A stretch of 7,386 nucleotides of DNA from Propionibacteriales bacterium (lineage in GTDB: Bacteria > Actinomycetota > Actinomycetes > Propionibacteriales > Propionibacteriaceae): positions 1 through 7,386 of the forward strand of contig JADGPB010000106.1 of the NCBI GenBank assembly GCA_017882655.1, in the 5' to 3' direction. Position 1 is the first letter of the stretch, and every line of letters starts with the position of its first letter. This document shows positions 1-6,110 of this stretch, in pieces. Position numbers and translations under genes: made by a program. The notes beneath the pieces were generated by a model. The model ran no database searches. It was not told the DNA's origin and saw nothing but the letters and a program-made list of their open reading frames with translations.

Positions 1-867
1 ACCGACCACGACGCGTACGAGCTGTGCGTAGACGGTCATCTCGCGTTCCACCTCGTCCAGGAGAAGCGACTCCTTCGCCTCGCGGATGAGCAGGTCGACA
101 TCGTCGACGACGTTCCGTTGTCTGTCACGGTTCGGCCTGCGCTGTATCTCCCCGACCAGGCGACGCTCGACTCGTGGACCCACCGCACCGCGCTGACTGA
201 GCTCGCCGCGAGCCTCGGGGTCACCATCGAGCGCGACGTCGAGATCGGCCGGTTCCTTCGTCGCCATGAGTGGGAAGTGCCGTACCGGGTCGGGGGCGTT
301 CAGCGGTCCGTCACCGCCGCGGAGGTCGTCGACACCATCGGTGTCGCTCCCTGGGGTGACCTTGTCCTCGACCTGGCAACCGTGGTCCATCCGATCGTTG
401 AAGCCCAGGGGGACTGCAGCGAGATCCACACCTTCGTCGACACGCCCGCGAACCTTGTCTACGGATCCCGGGGATTCACCGTCGTCATCGGCCACCCGGT
501 CAGCGAGGTGCGCGAGCGCCCCGCGGCCGCCGATCTCGTGGGCTGGGTAACAAGCCAGCTCAAGCGGCAGGTCACGAAGGTTCGCGCGCGGTACGCCGAG
601 GTCACCTCCGACCACGTACCGGTCGTCGGCGCCATTCCCCTGCTCCGAGGCGCGTGGGTTGCGCGGGGCTTCGGGTTGTACGAGACGACTTCGGCCACCG
701 CAGCCGGCCTCCAGCTCGCTGAAGCGCTCGCGTCCGGTGGCCCTCAGCCGTGGGCGCCGTTGCGCGTCCCGAGTGGCCCGGTCGCCGCGTGGCGCCGCTG
801 GGCCGGCCGCGACATGGACCCCATGGTCGACGTCCCCAACGTGCTCGCGCGGCGGGGACTGATCTGA
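1..867 (+). CDS. FAD-dependent oxidoreductase, DAO fold (5' end outside window)
   Basis: Frame 1 is open from the first base, so the gene begins upstream; the internal TTG at 118 is not needed as a start. The visible 288 residues resemble the C-terminal two thirds of the D-amino-acid oxidase/glycine oxidase/sarcosine oxidase family. Around residues 49-80 there is a typical 'LPDQATLDSW...ASLGVTIERD' stretch (helix, then the strand of the substrate/FAD-binding fold). At about 106-115 'TAAEVVDTIG' matches the 'A..VV.A.G' strand. Near 202-210 'TSDHVPVVG' matches the family 'TPDG.P.IG' motif, followed by 'GAWVARGFGLYETTSATAAG' (about 217-236), the C-terminal flavin-contacting segment, and the usual 'AEAL' helix. 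The N-terminal GxGxxG dinucleotide motif is not in view. The substrate cannot be inferred; amine or amino-acid oxidation is the family role. The C-terminal motif is divergent, so the family call is moderate. The gene converges on the nucleoside hydrolase after 12 bases. Confidence 0.62.
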   Translation, partial: TDHDAYELCVDGHLAFHLVQEKRLLRLADEQVDIVDDVPLSVTVRPALYLPDQATLDSWTHRTALTELAASLGVTIERDVEIGRFLRRHEWEVPYRVGGVQRSVTAAEVVDTIGVAPWGDLVLDLATVVHPIVEAQGDCSEIHTFVDTPANLVYGSRGFTVVIGHPVSEVRERPAAADLVGWVTSQLKRQVTKVRARYAEVTSDHVPVVGAIPLLRGAWVARGFGLYETTSATAAGLQLAEALASGGPQPWAPLRVPSGPVAAWRRWAGRDMDPMVDVPNVLARRGLI

Positions 868-879
868 GCCGCACCCCCG

Positions 880-1863
880 CTACGCCTGGGTGAGACGTCC
901 CAGCGCGTCGACGACGAGGTCCCAGAAGCGGTCCTTGTCGAGGGTTGTGGCGACGTGCGTACGGCGACGTGCCACGGCCGCCTCCCGTACCTCCGGCACT
1001 GACAGCTCAGGGTCGAAGACGGTGTACGTCATGCCGGACGTCCAGCGACCAGTGAGCTCGACGGCGACGAACGCGTCACGAGTGGCGAAGACCGCAGGAT
1101 CGATGAGCTTGGCCACGCAGCACGGGTCGTGGACCGGGGGATCGGGGAAGCCGAACCGCTCGAGGTACGTCGACCGGAAGAAGCCGAGCATGTCGGTGAC
1201 GAACGTGGCCAGCGGTCCGCCGACGGCTGCGATGCGTTCGATGACGTCAGGGGTGGCGGTCGCCTGATGGGTGAGGTCGAGGCCGACCATCGTCACGTCC
1301 CAGTCGGCTGCGAACACGACCTCGGCGGCCTCGGGATCCACGTAGATGTTGAACTCGGCGGCCGAGGTGACGTTCCCCCTCGTGTACGCGCCACCCATCA
1401 GCACGACCGACTTCACACGCTCGACGATCCGCGGTTCCTTGCGCATCGCGAGCGCGATGTTGGTCAGCGGGCCTGTCGGTACGAGGTGCACGGTGCCCGG
1501 CTCCTCCGACATGACGATGTCGATGATGACGTCGACGGCATGGCGCGGATCCAGCTCGAGAGTGGCGGCAGGCAGTACAGGTCCGTCGAGCCCTGAGTCG
1601 CCATGGATGTCCTCGGCCACGTACTGCGGCCTCACCAATGGACCTGCGGCTCCCGCGGCGATCGGGACGGTGATGCCGCCGGCCGCGCATACCGCCATCG
1701 CGTTCCGGGTCACCTTCTCCAGAGTCTGGTTGCCGGCCACGGTCGTGATGGCCAGCAGGTCGATCTCGGGGTTTCCGGCTGCCAGCAGGATCGCGATCGC
1801 GTCGTCATGGCCAGGGTCGCAGTCAAGGATGATCTTCTCCACGACAGGCGAGCCTAGGCGCAT
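880..1863 (-). CDS. Inosine/uridine-preferring nucleoside hydrolase
   Basis: This 327-residue enzyme should hydrolyse the N-glycosidic bond of ribonucleosides to free base and ribose in cytoplasmic salvage. The N-terminus carries the calcium- and ribose-binding signature 'ILDCDPGHDDAIAILLA' (residues 12-28). Its Cys-Asp-Pro-Gly-His form is that of the E. coli RihA/RihB pyrimidine-leaning enzymes. Further family marks are 'LVPTGPLTNIALA', 'VVLMGGAY', 'EFNIYVDPEAA' and 'PPVHDPCCVAKLIDP', whose His (about residue 245) sits where the catalytic/leaving-group His of the family lies. Length is normal for the family. I chose the ATG at 1863 because AAGGG lies five bases upstream. A GTG at 1842 is an alternative nearer the conserved motif, and the longer frame to a GTG at 1923 has no ribosome-binding site. 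The gene is divergent from the GntR operon and convergent with the oxidoreductase. Substrate preference is inferred from motif wording only. Confidence 0.93.
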   Translation of the reverse strand: MRLGSPVVEKIILDCDPGHDDAIAILLAAGNPEIDLLAITTVAGNQTLEKVTRNAMAVCAAGGITVPIAAGAAGPLVRPQYVAEDIHGDSGLDGPVLPAATLELDPRHAVDVIIDIVMSEEPGTVHLVPTGPLTNIALAMRKEPRIVERVKSVVLMGGAYTRGNVTSAAEFNIYVDPEAAEVVFAADWDVTMVGLDLTHQATATPDVIERIAAVGGPLATFVTDMLGFFRSTYLERFGFPDPPVHDPCCVAKLIDPAVFATRDAFVAVELTGRWTSGMTYTVFDPELSVPEVREAAVARRRTHVATTLDKDRFWDLVVDALGRLTQA

Positions 1864-1868
1864 CGATG

Positions 1869-1873
1869 CCCTT
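1869..1873 (-). promoter_or_regulatory. Ribosome binding site deciding the nucleoside hydrolase start
   Basis: On the minus strand AAGGG is followed by five bases (CATCG) and then ATG at 1863. The more upstream GTG at 1923 and the more downstream GTG at 1842 both lack a comparable purine-rich stretch, so this site favours the 327-residue product. Confidence 0.55.
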
Positions 1874-1906
1874 GTGCTGCCGAAGGGGCGAGCCCAGGTG
1901 TCCCCT

Positions 1907-1936
1907 TTGCAGGAAGTCGACACGAGGTGTTATGGT
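1907..1936 (+). promoter_or_regulatory. Putative promoter of the gntR-ABC operon
   Basis: TTGCAG at 1907-1912 and TATGGT at 1931-1936 are separated by 18 bases and fit a housekeeping-sigma -35/-10 pair (TTGnnn, TAnnnT). Transcription would begin at about 1943, inside the palindrome and some 27 bases before the GTG start. The last three bases of the -10 element are the first three of the palindrome, so a bound dimer would block RNA polymerase. Spacing and position support the call; the -35 is only a partial match. Confidence 0.55.
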
Positions 1937-1957
1937 TAGTTAGTCGACCAACTAACC
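1934..1957. promoter_or_regulatory. 24-bp palindromic operator, probable GntR/YtrA-type site
   Basis: The arms GGTTAGTT (1934-1941) and AACTAACC (1950-1957) are exact inverted repeats around a GTCGAC centre (1943-1948). Eleven of twelve base pairs are symmetric; only 1942/1949 breaks the dyad. It overlaps the putative -10 and start point and ends one base before the Shine-Dalgarno sequence of the GntR gene. Autoregulation from such palindromes is usual for YtrA-subfamily GntR repressors. Binding of this particular protein is inferred from position. Because the spacer is divergent, the site could also influence the nucleoside hydrolase gene. Confidence 0.78.
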
Positions 1958-1965
1958 AAGGAGGT
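1958..1965 (+). promoter_or_regulatory. Strong Shine-Dalgarno sequence of the GntR regulator
   Basis: AAGGAGGT, essentially full complementarity to the 16S rRNA tail, lies four bases before the GTG at 1970. It fixes the GTG start and abuts the operator, so the 5' leader is very short. Confidence 0.85.
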
Positions 1966-1969
1966 AAGC

Positions 1970-2329
1970 GTGCCATTCTCGAGTGACCGTGCCATCTTCC
2001 TCGAGCTGGCCGACGCCATCGCGGCCGATGTACTGGCGGGGCTCTATCCGGAGGAGTCCCAGGTCCCGTCGACCACCGAGCTCGCGGCCCACTACCGCAT
2101 CAACCCGGCCACCGCCGGCAAGGCGCTCAACCGCCTGGTCGACGCGGGGATCGTCTACAAGAAGCGCGGTCTCGGCATGTTCGTCGCGGAGGGCGCTCCC
2201 GAAGCCTTGCGCCGCGGACGTCGCGCCGAGTTCCGCACCGACTACATCACCCCACTCCTCGCCGAGGCGCGACGACTGGGGCTCACCACCGTCGACGTCG
2301 TCGACATGATCACGAAGGACCAGGCATGA
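1970..2329 (+). CDS. GntR-family transcriptional regulator, YtrA subfamily
   Basis: This 119-residue protein has an N-terminal winged helix-turn-helix (about residues 9-73) with the GntR signature 'VPSTTELAAHYRINPATAGK' (32-51), and 'LVDAGIVYKKRGLGMFV' forming the wing (56-72). Only about 45 residues follow. This short, mostly helical tail is the YtrA-type dimerisation segment rather than a FadR, HutC or MocR effector domain. YtrA-type regulators typically sit first in operons for ABC transporters and repress them, which matches the layout here: a palindromic operator just upstream and ABC genes overlapping downstream. The start is a GTG with a very strong ribosome-binding site. The stop codon overlaps the next start (ATGA at 2326-2329), indicating translational coupling. 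The inducing signal is unknown; cell-envelope stress or antibiotics are known for some relatives but cannot be read from this sequence. Confidence 0.93.
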   Translation: MPFSSDRAIFLELADAIAADVLAGLYPEESQVPSTTELAAHYRINPATAGKALNRLVDAGIVYKKRGLGMFVAEGAPEALRRGRRAEFRTDYITPLLAEARRLGLTTVDVVDMITKDQA

Positions 2330-3243
2330 CCGCCACAGCAGTTGAAGCTTCTGGCATCAGGATCCAGCAGCTTCGCAAGTCGTACGGGTCCCTCGAGGTC
2401 CTCTCCGGCCTTGACCTCTCCCTTGAGCCCGGGCGCATCTACGGGCTGGTCGGCCCGAACGGTGCCGGCAAGACGACCCTGATGTCGACAATCTGCAACC
2501 ACACGTTCCCCTCCGGCGGGACGATCCTCGTCGACGGCGAGAACCCGGCCGAGAACGCGGGCGTCCTCGAGCGGATGTGCTTCATCCACGAGGACCAGCC
2601 GTACAACGAGGCCTTCAGCGTCGGTTCGATCTTGCACGTGCTGCCGACGTTCTATCCCGGCTGGGACGAAGCCCTCGCGCAACGGCTCGTCGCCCGGTTC
2701 CAGCTGCCGTTGGAGCGCAGACCCGGCAAGCTCTCTCGCGGCCAGAAGTCGGCATTCGCCATCGTGATCTCCCTGGCGAGCCGAGCTCCGTACACGTTCC
2801 TCGACGAGCCGTACCTGGGACTCGACCCCACGGCGAGGGAGATCTTCTACGAGGAGCTCCTCGCCGACTACGGCGCTCATCCACGGACGATCATCATGTC
2901 GACCCACCTCATCGACGAGGCCGCCGACCTCATGGAGCAGGTCATCGTGCTCCACGAGGGCGAGATCGTCCTGCAGGCGGACGTCGACGAAGCCCGCAGT
3001 AGCGCGTACGTCGCCAGGGGGCTGACCGACGAGGTACGAGCGTTCGCGGCCGGTCGCAACGTCATCGCCGAGAAGTCGTTGGGCCGCATCCTGTCGGCCA
3101 CGATCCGCGGACAGGTCACTGCCGTCGACGAGGACAAGGCGGCCGCGAGTCGCATCTCAATCGAGCCCGTCAGCCTTCAGGACCTCATCGCGGCACTCGG
3201 CATCCACACCCTCACCAGCGCACTCACTACGGAGAACCGATGA
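2326..3243 (+). CDS. ABC transporter ATP-binding protein (YtrB-like)
   Basis: The 305-residue cytoplasmic ATPase subunit has every nucleotide-binding motif: Walker A 'GPNGAGKTT' (residues 43-51), a signature 'LSRGQ' (136-140, one change from LSGGQ), Walker B 'YTFLDEP' (156-162, catalytic Glu161), D-loop 'LGLDP' and the switch His194 in 'STHLIDEA'. A roughly 85-residue C-terminal extension follows the ATPase core, as in many ABC-2 type ATPases paired with GntR regulators. It should energise transport, most probably export, through the adjacent membrane protein, probably as a homodimer since only one ATPase gene is present. GAAGGA at 2314-2319, within the end of gntR, is its ribosome-binding site. 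Its TGA overlaps the ATG of the permease by four bases. The substrate is unknown. Confidence 0.95.
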   Translation: MTATAVEASGIRIQQLRKSYGSLEVLSGLDLSLEPGRIYGLVGPNGAGKTTLMSTICNHTFPSGGTILVDGENPAENAGVLERMCFIHEDQPYNEAFSVGSILHVLPTFYPGWDEALAQRLVARFQLPLERRPGKLSRGQKSAFAIVISLASRAPYTFLDEPYLGLDPTAREIFYEELLADYGAHPRTIIMSTHLIDEAADLMEQVIVLHEGEIVLQADVDEARSSAYVARGLTDEVRAFAAGRNVIAEKSLGRILSATIRGQVTAVDEDKAAASRISIEPVSLQDLIAALGIHTLTSALTTENR

Positions 3244-3956
3244 AGCCCAGCATGCGCTCTTTGCGCCTGTACCTGTCGAACAAGGCGTACGTCGTCGGCG
3301 TACCCGTCATCACGCTCTTCCTCATGGTCGTCATCAGCGTGTTCATCGCGCTCGTGATGGGCATCGTGGTGGGGCTGCCGCTGCCCGCCGCGGCCGAGGA
3401 GGGATTCCGAAACAACGTGGGGTCGCTCACCGCGCTGCCCGGCTTCCTGATCTCGGTCGGCGCCCTCGCGGCCAACCGCAACTTCGCGATGGCCCTGGCG
3501 TTCGGCAGCACGCGGCGTCACTTCTGGACGGGCACGGCTCTGGGGTTCGCCGTCACGTCCCTTGTGACGGCGGCGGCCGCCGTCGTGCTGCTGGCACTGG
3601 AGAAGCTGACGCACGGATGGTTCATCCATGCGCCTGCATTCGATGTCGCGGCCATGGGCAGCGGCAACTACCTCAAGACGTTCGGGATGATCTTCGTCCT
3701 CTCGCTGCTCTCCCTGTTCCTCGGCGCGCTCTTCGGGACTGTGTTCCGTGCGTTCGGAACGGTAGCGACGACCGTCACGGCGATCGCGCTGGGCGTCGTA
3801 CTCATGGGCCTCATCGCCCTGGGGGTGTGGCAGCGGGTACGCGTCGTCGCCTACCTCGCCGACTGGGGCCTGTGGTCGGTCGTGGCGATGGTGGCCGCTC
3901 TGATCGCCGCTGTCGCGGCCGCCTCGTACTCGGCGAACCGCCTCGCCACCTTCTAG
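3240..3956 (+). CDS. ABC-2-like membrane permease, six predicted helices
   Basis: The 238-residue protein is strongly hydrophobic, with helices at about residues 18-46, 62-78, 98-120, 148-170, 174-196 and 210-230. Short basic ends are consistent with both termini in the cytoplasm. Between helices 2 and 3 is 'RNFAMALAFGSTRRHFWTG', a basic cytoplasmic loop of the type seen in small ABC-2 permeases ('GxTRRxF'), where the ATPase coupling helix is expected. No signal peptide, solute-binding partner or peptidase domain is present. It is the last gene of the gntR-ATPase-permease operon, starting inside the ATPase stop codon with GGAG at 3231-3234 as ribosome-binding site. It most likely forms the membrane half of the transporter, acting as a homodimer. 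No more specific family or substrate can be named. Transcription must end in, or run through, the inverted repeat array just downstream. Confidence 0.88.
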   Translation: MKPSMRSLRLYLSNKAYVVGVPVITLFLMVVISVFIALVMGIVVGLPLPAAAEEGFRNNVGSLTALPGFLISVGALAANRNFAMALAFGSTRRHFWTGTALGFAVTSLVTAAAAVVLLALEKLTHGWFIHAPAFDVAAMGSGNYLKTFGMIFVLSLLSLFLGALFGTVFRAFGTVATTVTAIALGVVLMGLIALGVWQRVRVVAYLADWGLWSVVAMVAALIAAVAAASYSANRLATF

Positions 3957-3965
3957 CCGAGGCGT

Positions 3966-4009
3966 CGGCGAGAGGACTTGTACTGCTCTCCGAGAGGACT
4001 TGTACTGCT
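3966..4009 (+). repeat. Left tandem pair of a 22-base-period repeat
   Basis: The 19-base string CGAGAGGACTTGTACTGCT occurs exactly at 3969-3987 and again at 3991-4009, giving a period of 22 bases. Copy 1 is preceded by CGG (3966-3968), extending its match to the inverted copies; copy 2 has CTC-type bases there instead. GTAC cores lie at 3980 and 4002. The pair begins ten bases after the permease stop codon and is non-coding. Confidence 0.95.
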
Positions 4010-4066
4010 TCGGACCAGCCATGGCCGTACACCTGCTCTCGCCGAGGGGTACAGGTGCTCTCGCCG
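3966..4066. terminator. Large imperfect hairpin, possible bidirectional terminator between convergent operons
   Basis: Bases 3966-3983 pair with 4049-4066: nine perfect pairs, one mismatch, then eight pairs including one G-U. The inner copies (3988-4005 with 4027-4044) pair more weakly, and the apex holds the palindrome GCCATGGC (4018-4025). The structure occupies nearly all of the 114-base gap between two converging operons and no other terminator-like hairpin is seen there. No clear U-tract follows on either strand, so a terminator role is inferred from place and symmetry only. Confidence 0.45.
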
Positions 4067-4068
4067 AG
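4027..4068 (-). repeat. Right tandem pair of the same repeat, inverted
   Basis: Bases 4027-4046 and 4049-4068 match at 18 of 20 positions, again with a 22-base period; they differ only in CC versus GG after GTACA. Read on the minus strand they are CTCGGCGAGAGCACCTGTAC and its variant, clearly the same unit as the left pair (CGGCGAGAG, one variable base, then A..TGTAC). The pair ends two bases before the ogt stop codon. Confidence 0.93.
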
Positions 4069-4070
4069 CA

Positions 4071-4607
4071 TCAATTGGAGGGGAGGGGCTCCTCGGCGCC
4101 TGCGACCTCGCGCTCATGGGCGAGCAGCCAGGCCTTGTTCTCGATGCCACCGCCGAAGCCGGTGAGGTGGCCGGTGCCGGAGACGACGCGGTGGCACGGT
4201 ACGACGATGCTGATCGGGTTGCGCCCGTTCGCCGCGCCGACCGCACGTGACTTGCGGATATCGCCGAGATGGCGGGCCTGCTCGCCGTACGACATCGTCG
4301 CTCCGTACGGGATCGTGCGGAGCACCTGCCAGACGGACAACTGGAACGCCGTGCCGGACGGTTCCAGGGGAAGGTCGAAGTCGCGACGGGTGCCCACGAA
4401 GTACTCGCCCAGCTGTACGGCGAGCTGGTCGAGGATCGCGTTCGAGCCCTCGACCGCGCCGTCCGTGGCCGCTGTGCTCCTCGCCGCCTCCGCCGCACGT
4501 GTCGAGGCGTCCTCGAACGTCAACGTACGCAGCGCCTCGTCGTCCGCGGTCGCCCTGAGCCGCCCCACGGGGGAGTCCAGGTACATCACGCGCAATGTGC
4601 TGGTCAT
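4071..4607 (-). CDS. ogt: Methylated-DNA--[protein]-cysteine S-methyltransferase
   Basis: The 178-residue suicide repair protein transfers the alkyl group from O6-methylguanine (and O4-methylthymine) in DNA to its own cysteine. The active-site motif 'VVPCHRVV' places the acceptor at Cys138. The helix-turn-helix and arginine finger lie in 'YGEQARHLGDIRKSRAVGAA' (about residues 107-126), followed by the Asn hinge 'ANGRNPISI'; 'LTGFGGGIENKAWLLAHE' is the usual C-terminal signature. The N-terminal RNase-H-like domain ('MYLDSPVGRLRATADDEALR') is complete. I chose the ATG at 4607 because GGAAGG lies six bases upstream and this start overlaps the stop of the AlkA fusion gene (ATGA). A longer reading from 4661 adds 18 residues lying inside the upstream gene. 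The protein supplies the methyltransferase activity that in E. coli Ada is fused to the regulator. It is probably co-expressed with the upstream gene. Confidence 0.96.
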   Translation of the reverse strand: MTSTLRVMYLDSPVGRLRATADDEALRTLTFEDASTRAAEAARSTAATDGAVEGSNAILDQLAVQLGEYFVGTRRDFDLPLEPSGTAFQLSVWQVLRTIPYGATMSYGEQARHLGDIRKSRAVGAANGRNPISIVVPCHRVVSGTGHLTGFGGGIENKAWLLAHEREVAGAEEPLPSN

Positions 4608-6031
4608 TTCGAACCTTCCGTCCATAGATGATGCATCGCGTACGCCCGCCACGGCCGCCACGACTCGGCGGCGGACGGGTCGAGGCCGTGCCGTGCAAGA
4701 GAAGCCGTGACGCCGAGATCAGTAGCCAGCCAGCCGTCGGGATCGCCACACCGCATCGCGACGTAGTCGGCCGTCCACGGGCCGATCCCACGTACGGATC
4801 GCAGCTGGTCCCGGAGCGTCGCGCGGTCGGCTCCCAGCTCGAGGGACACGTCGTCTGCGACGACCGCCTCGCTGAGCCGCCGCAGCGTCTCGCGCCGCGA
4901 GACCGGCATCCCGAACGCCTCGTCGGGCGCCGCGAGCACTTCTTCTGCCGATGGGAACAGCCGGTCCACGCCCTCGAGAGCCTCCACCACGGGACCGACC
5001 GCCGCCACGAGTCGGCCCGCGACCGTACGGGCCGCAGCGACCGAGACCTGTTGGCCGATGATCGCGCGCACGGCCGTCTCGTACGGGTCGACCGTCCCGG
5101 GGACCCGCAGCCCTGGCCGCTCCCGGACCAGGGGCCCGAGCACCGGATCGTCGCCCAGCGCTGCGTCGACCGAGACCGGATCCGCATCCAGGTCGTACAG
5201 CCTCCGCAGCCGGTTCACGCACGGCGCCAGGTCTCGCAGGTCGGCGAGCCGCAACGAGGCGACCATGCCCGCACGACCGGTGAGCGGCCGGACGTCGACC
5301 AGCCCCGGCCCGTGGGGGAGCCGCAGCGTCCGCACGTACCGGTCCTCGCTCACCGCCTCGACACCGGTGATCGCGCGCGCAGCGAGGAACCGCATCACCT
5401 GGCCGTGAGAGTACGGTTCCCGCGCGGGCAGCGTCACGGTCAGCCAGCCCGTACCGGCGGGGGCGCGGCGCCGGCCGCGGAGCTCCGTCGGCGTGAGCGC
5501 GAACGCGACCCGGACCGCGTCGTTGAACTGGCGGATGCTGCCGAAGCCTGCCGCGTACGCGATCTCGCTGAATCCCAGGTCGGTCGTCTCGATGAGCGTG
5601 CGGGCGTTCCGGACGCGCTGGTCGAGCGCGATCGCGAGCGGGCCGGCGCCAAGCTCGGCGGTGAGGATGCGGTGGAGCTGCCGCGTGCTGAAGCCGACGC
5701 GCTCGGCGAGACCTGGAACGCCGCTGCGATCCACGATCCCGTCCGCGATCAGCGTCATCGCACGTCCGACGATGTCGCCGCGGATGTCCCACTCCGGCGA
5801 CCCGGGCGTCACATCGGGACGGCACCGGCGGCAGGCGCGGTAGCCGTGGTGCACCGCCGCAGGAGCACCACGGAAGAACTCGACGTTCTCGCGTTTCGGG
5901 GTGATCGACGGGCACGACGGACGGCAGTAGATGCCGGTCGTCCGCACGGCCACGACGAACCATCCGTCGAATCGCGGGTCACGGCTGGCCACCACGCGGT
6001 AGCGCTGGTCGTCGTCGAGAGTCAGGGTCAC
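4604..6031 (-). CDS. alkA: AdaA-AlkA fusion: methylphosphotriester sensor/AraC regulator with 3-methyladenine DNA glycosylase
   Basis: The 475-residue protein has three parts. Residues 11-73 are the Ada zinc domain with Cys36, Cys40, Cys67 and Cys70 in 'GIYCRPSCPSITPKRENV' and 'YRACRRCRPD'; by family knowledge the first Cys takes methyl groups from DNA phosphotriesters. Residues 88-185 are an AraC-type double helix-turn-helix ('LAERVGFSTRQLHRIL', 'FSEIAYAAGFGSIRQFNDAV'). From about 197 to the end is AlkA: its N-terminal domain, 'VDPYETAVRAIIGQQVSVAA', the helix-hairpin-helix 'GIGPWTADY' (415-423) and the catalytic Asp438 in 'WLATDLGV'. It should sense alkylation, activate transcription and excise N-alkylated purines. 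The GTG at 6031 was chosen because AGGA lies seven bases upstream; the longer frame begins inside the terminator hairpin at 6111-6138. The gene overlaps ogt by four bases. The same fusion-ogt order is known in Mycobacterium tuberculosis. No Ada-box or convincing -35/-10 was recognised in the leader. Confidence 0.95.
   Translation of the reverse strand: MTLTLDDDQRYRVVASRDPRFDGWFVVAVRTTGIYCRPSCPSITPKRENVEFFRGAPAAVHHGYRACRRCRPDVTPGSPEWDIRGDIVGRAMTLIADGIVDRSGVPGLAERVGFSTRQLHRILTAELGAGPLAIALDQRVRNARTLIETTDLGFSEIAYAAGFGSIRQFNDAVRVAFALTPTELRGRRRAPAGTGWLTVTLPAREPYSHGQVMRFLAARAITGVEAVSEDRYVRTLRLPHGPGLVDVRPLTGRAGMVASLRLADLRDLAPCVNRLRRLYDLDADPVSVDAALGDDPVLGPLVRERPGLRVPGTVDPYETAVRAIIGQQVSVAAARTVAGRLVAAVGPVVEALEGVDRLFPSAEEVLAAPDEAFGMPVSRRETLRRLSEAVVADDVSLELGADRATLRDQLRSVRGIGPWTADYVAMRCGDPDGWLATDLGVTASLARHGLDPSAAESWRPWRAYAMHHLWTEGSK
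4614..4619 (-). promoter_or_regulatory. Ribosome binding site deciding the ogt start
   Basis: GGAAGG on the minus strand, six bases before the ATG at 4607 and inside the end of the alkA coding sequence. It supports the 178-residue product and translation coupled to the upstream gene. Confidence 0.75.
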
Positions 6032-6110
6032 GTGACCATCCTGACGCCTCGCGACCGTTCGTACTAGCGGAAAACGGACATGACGATTCGCAGGTCCGCA
6101 CCAACGACGA

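Noticed and set aside
886..903. Hairpin CTGGG/CCCAG near the convergent ends of the oxidoreductase and nucleoside hydrolase genes
   Set aside because: Only five base pairs with an eight-base loop, inside the hydrolase coding sequence and without a U-tract; too weak to call a terminator.
1864..1923. Longer nucleoside hydrolase reading from a GTG at 1923 (20 extra residues)
   Set aside because: There is no ribosome-binding site before it, the added residues lack family similarity, and the conserved motif already begins close to the ATG at 1863, which has AAGGG at good spacing.
3957..4070. Possible short CRISPR-like array or small coding frames in the repeat region
   Set aside because: The repeats come in two orientations with almost no spacer between tandem copies (period 22, unit about 19-20), which is not CRISPR architecture. 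Frames crossing the region run antisense through the flanking genes and show only repeat-derived residues.
4628..6067. Long plus-strand open frame opposite the AdaA-AlkA gene
   Set aside because: Its translation is rich in Arg, Pro and His with no recognisable domain. It is the usual antisense shadow of a high-GC gene, whereas the minus-strand frame has clear Ada, AraC and AlkA motifs.
6032..6110. Promoter or Ada box upstream of alkA
   Set aside because: TAGTAC on the minus strand could be a -10, but no acceptable -35 lies at proper spacing and no known Ada-box pattern was recognised.
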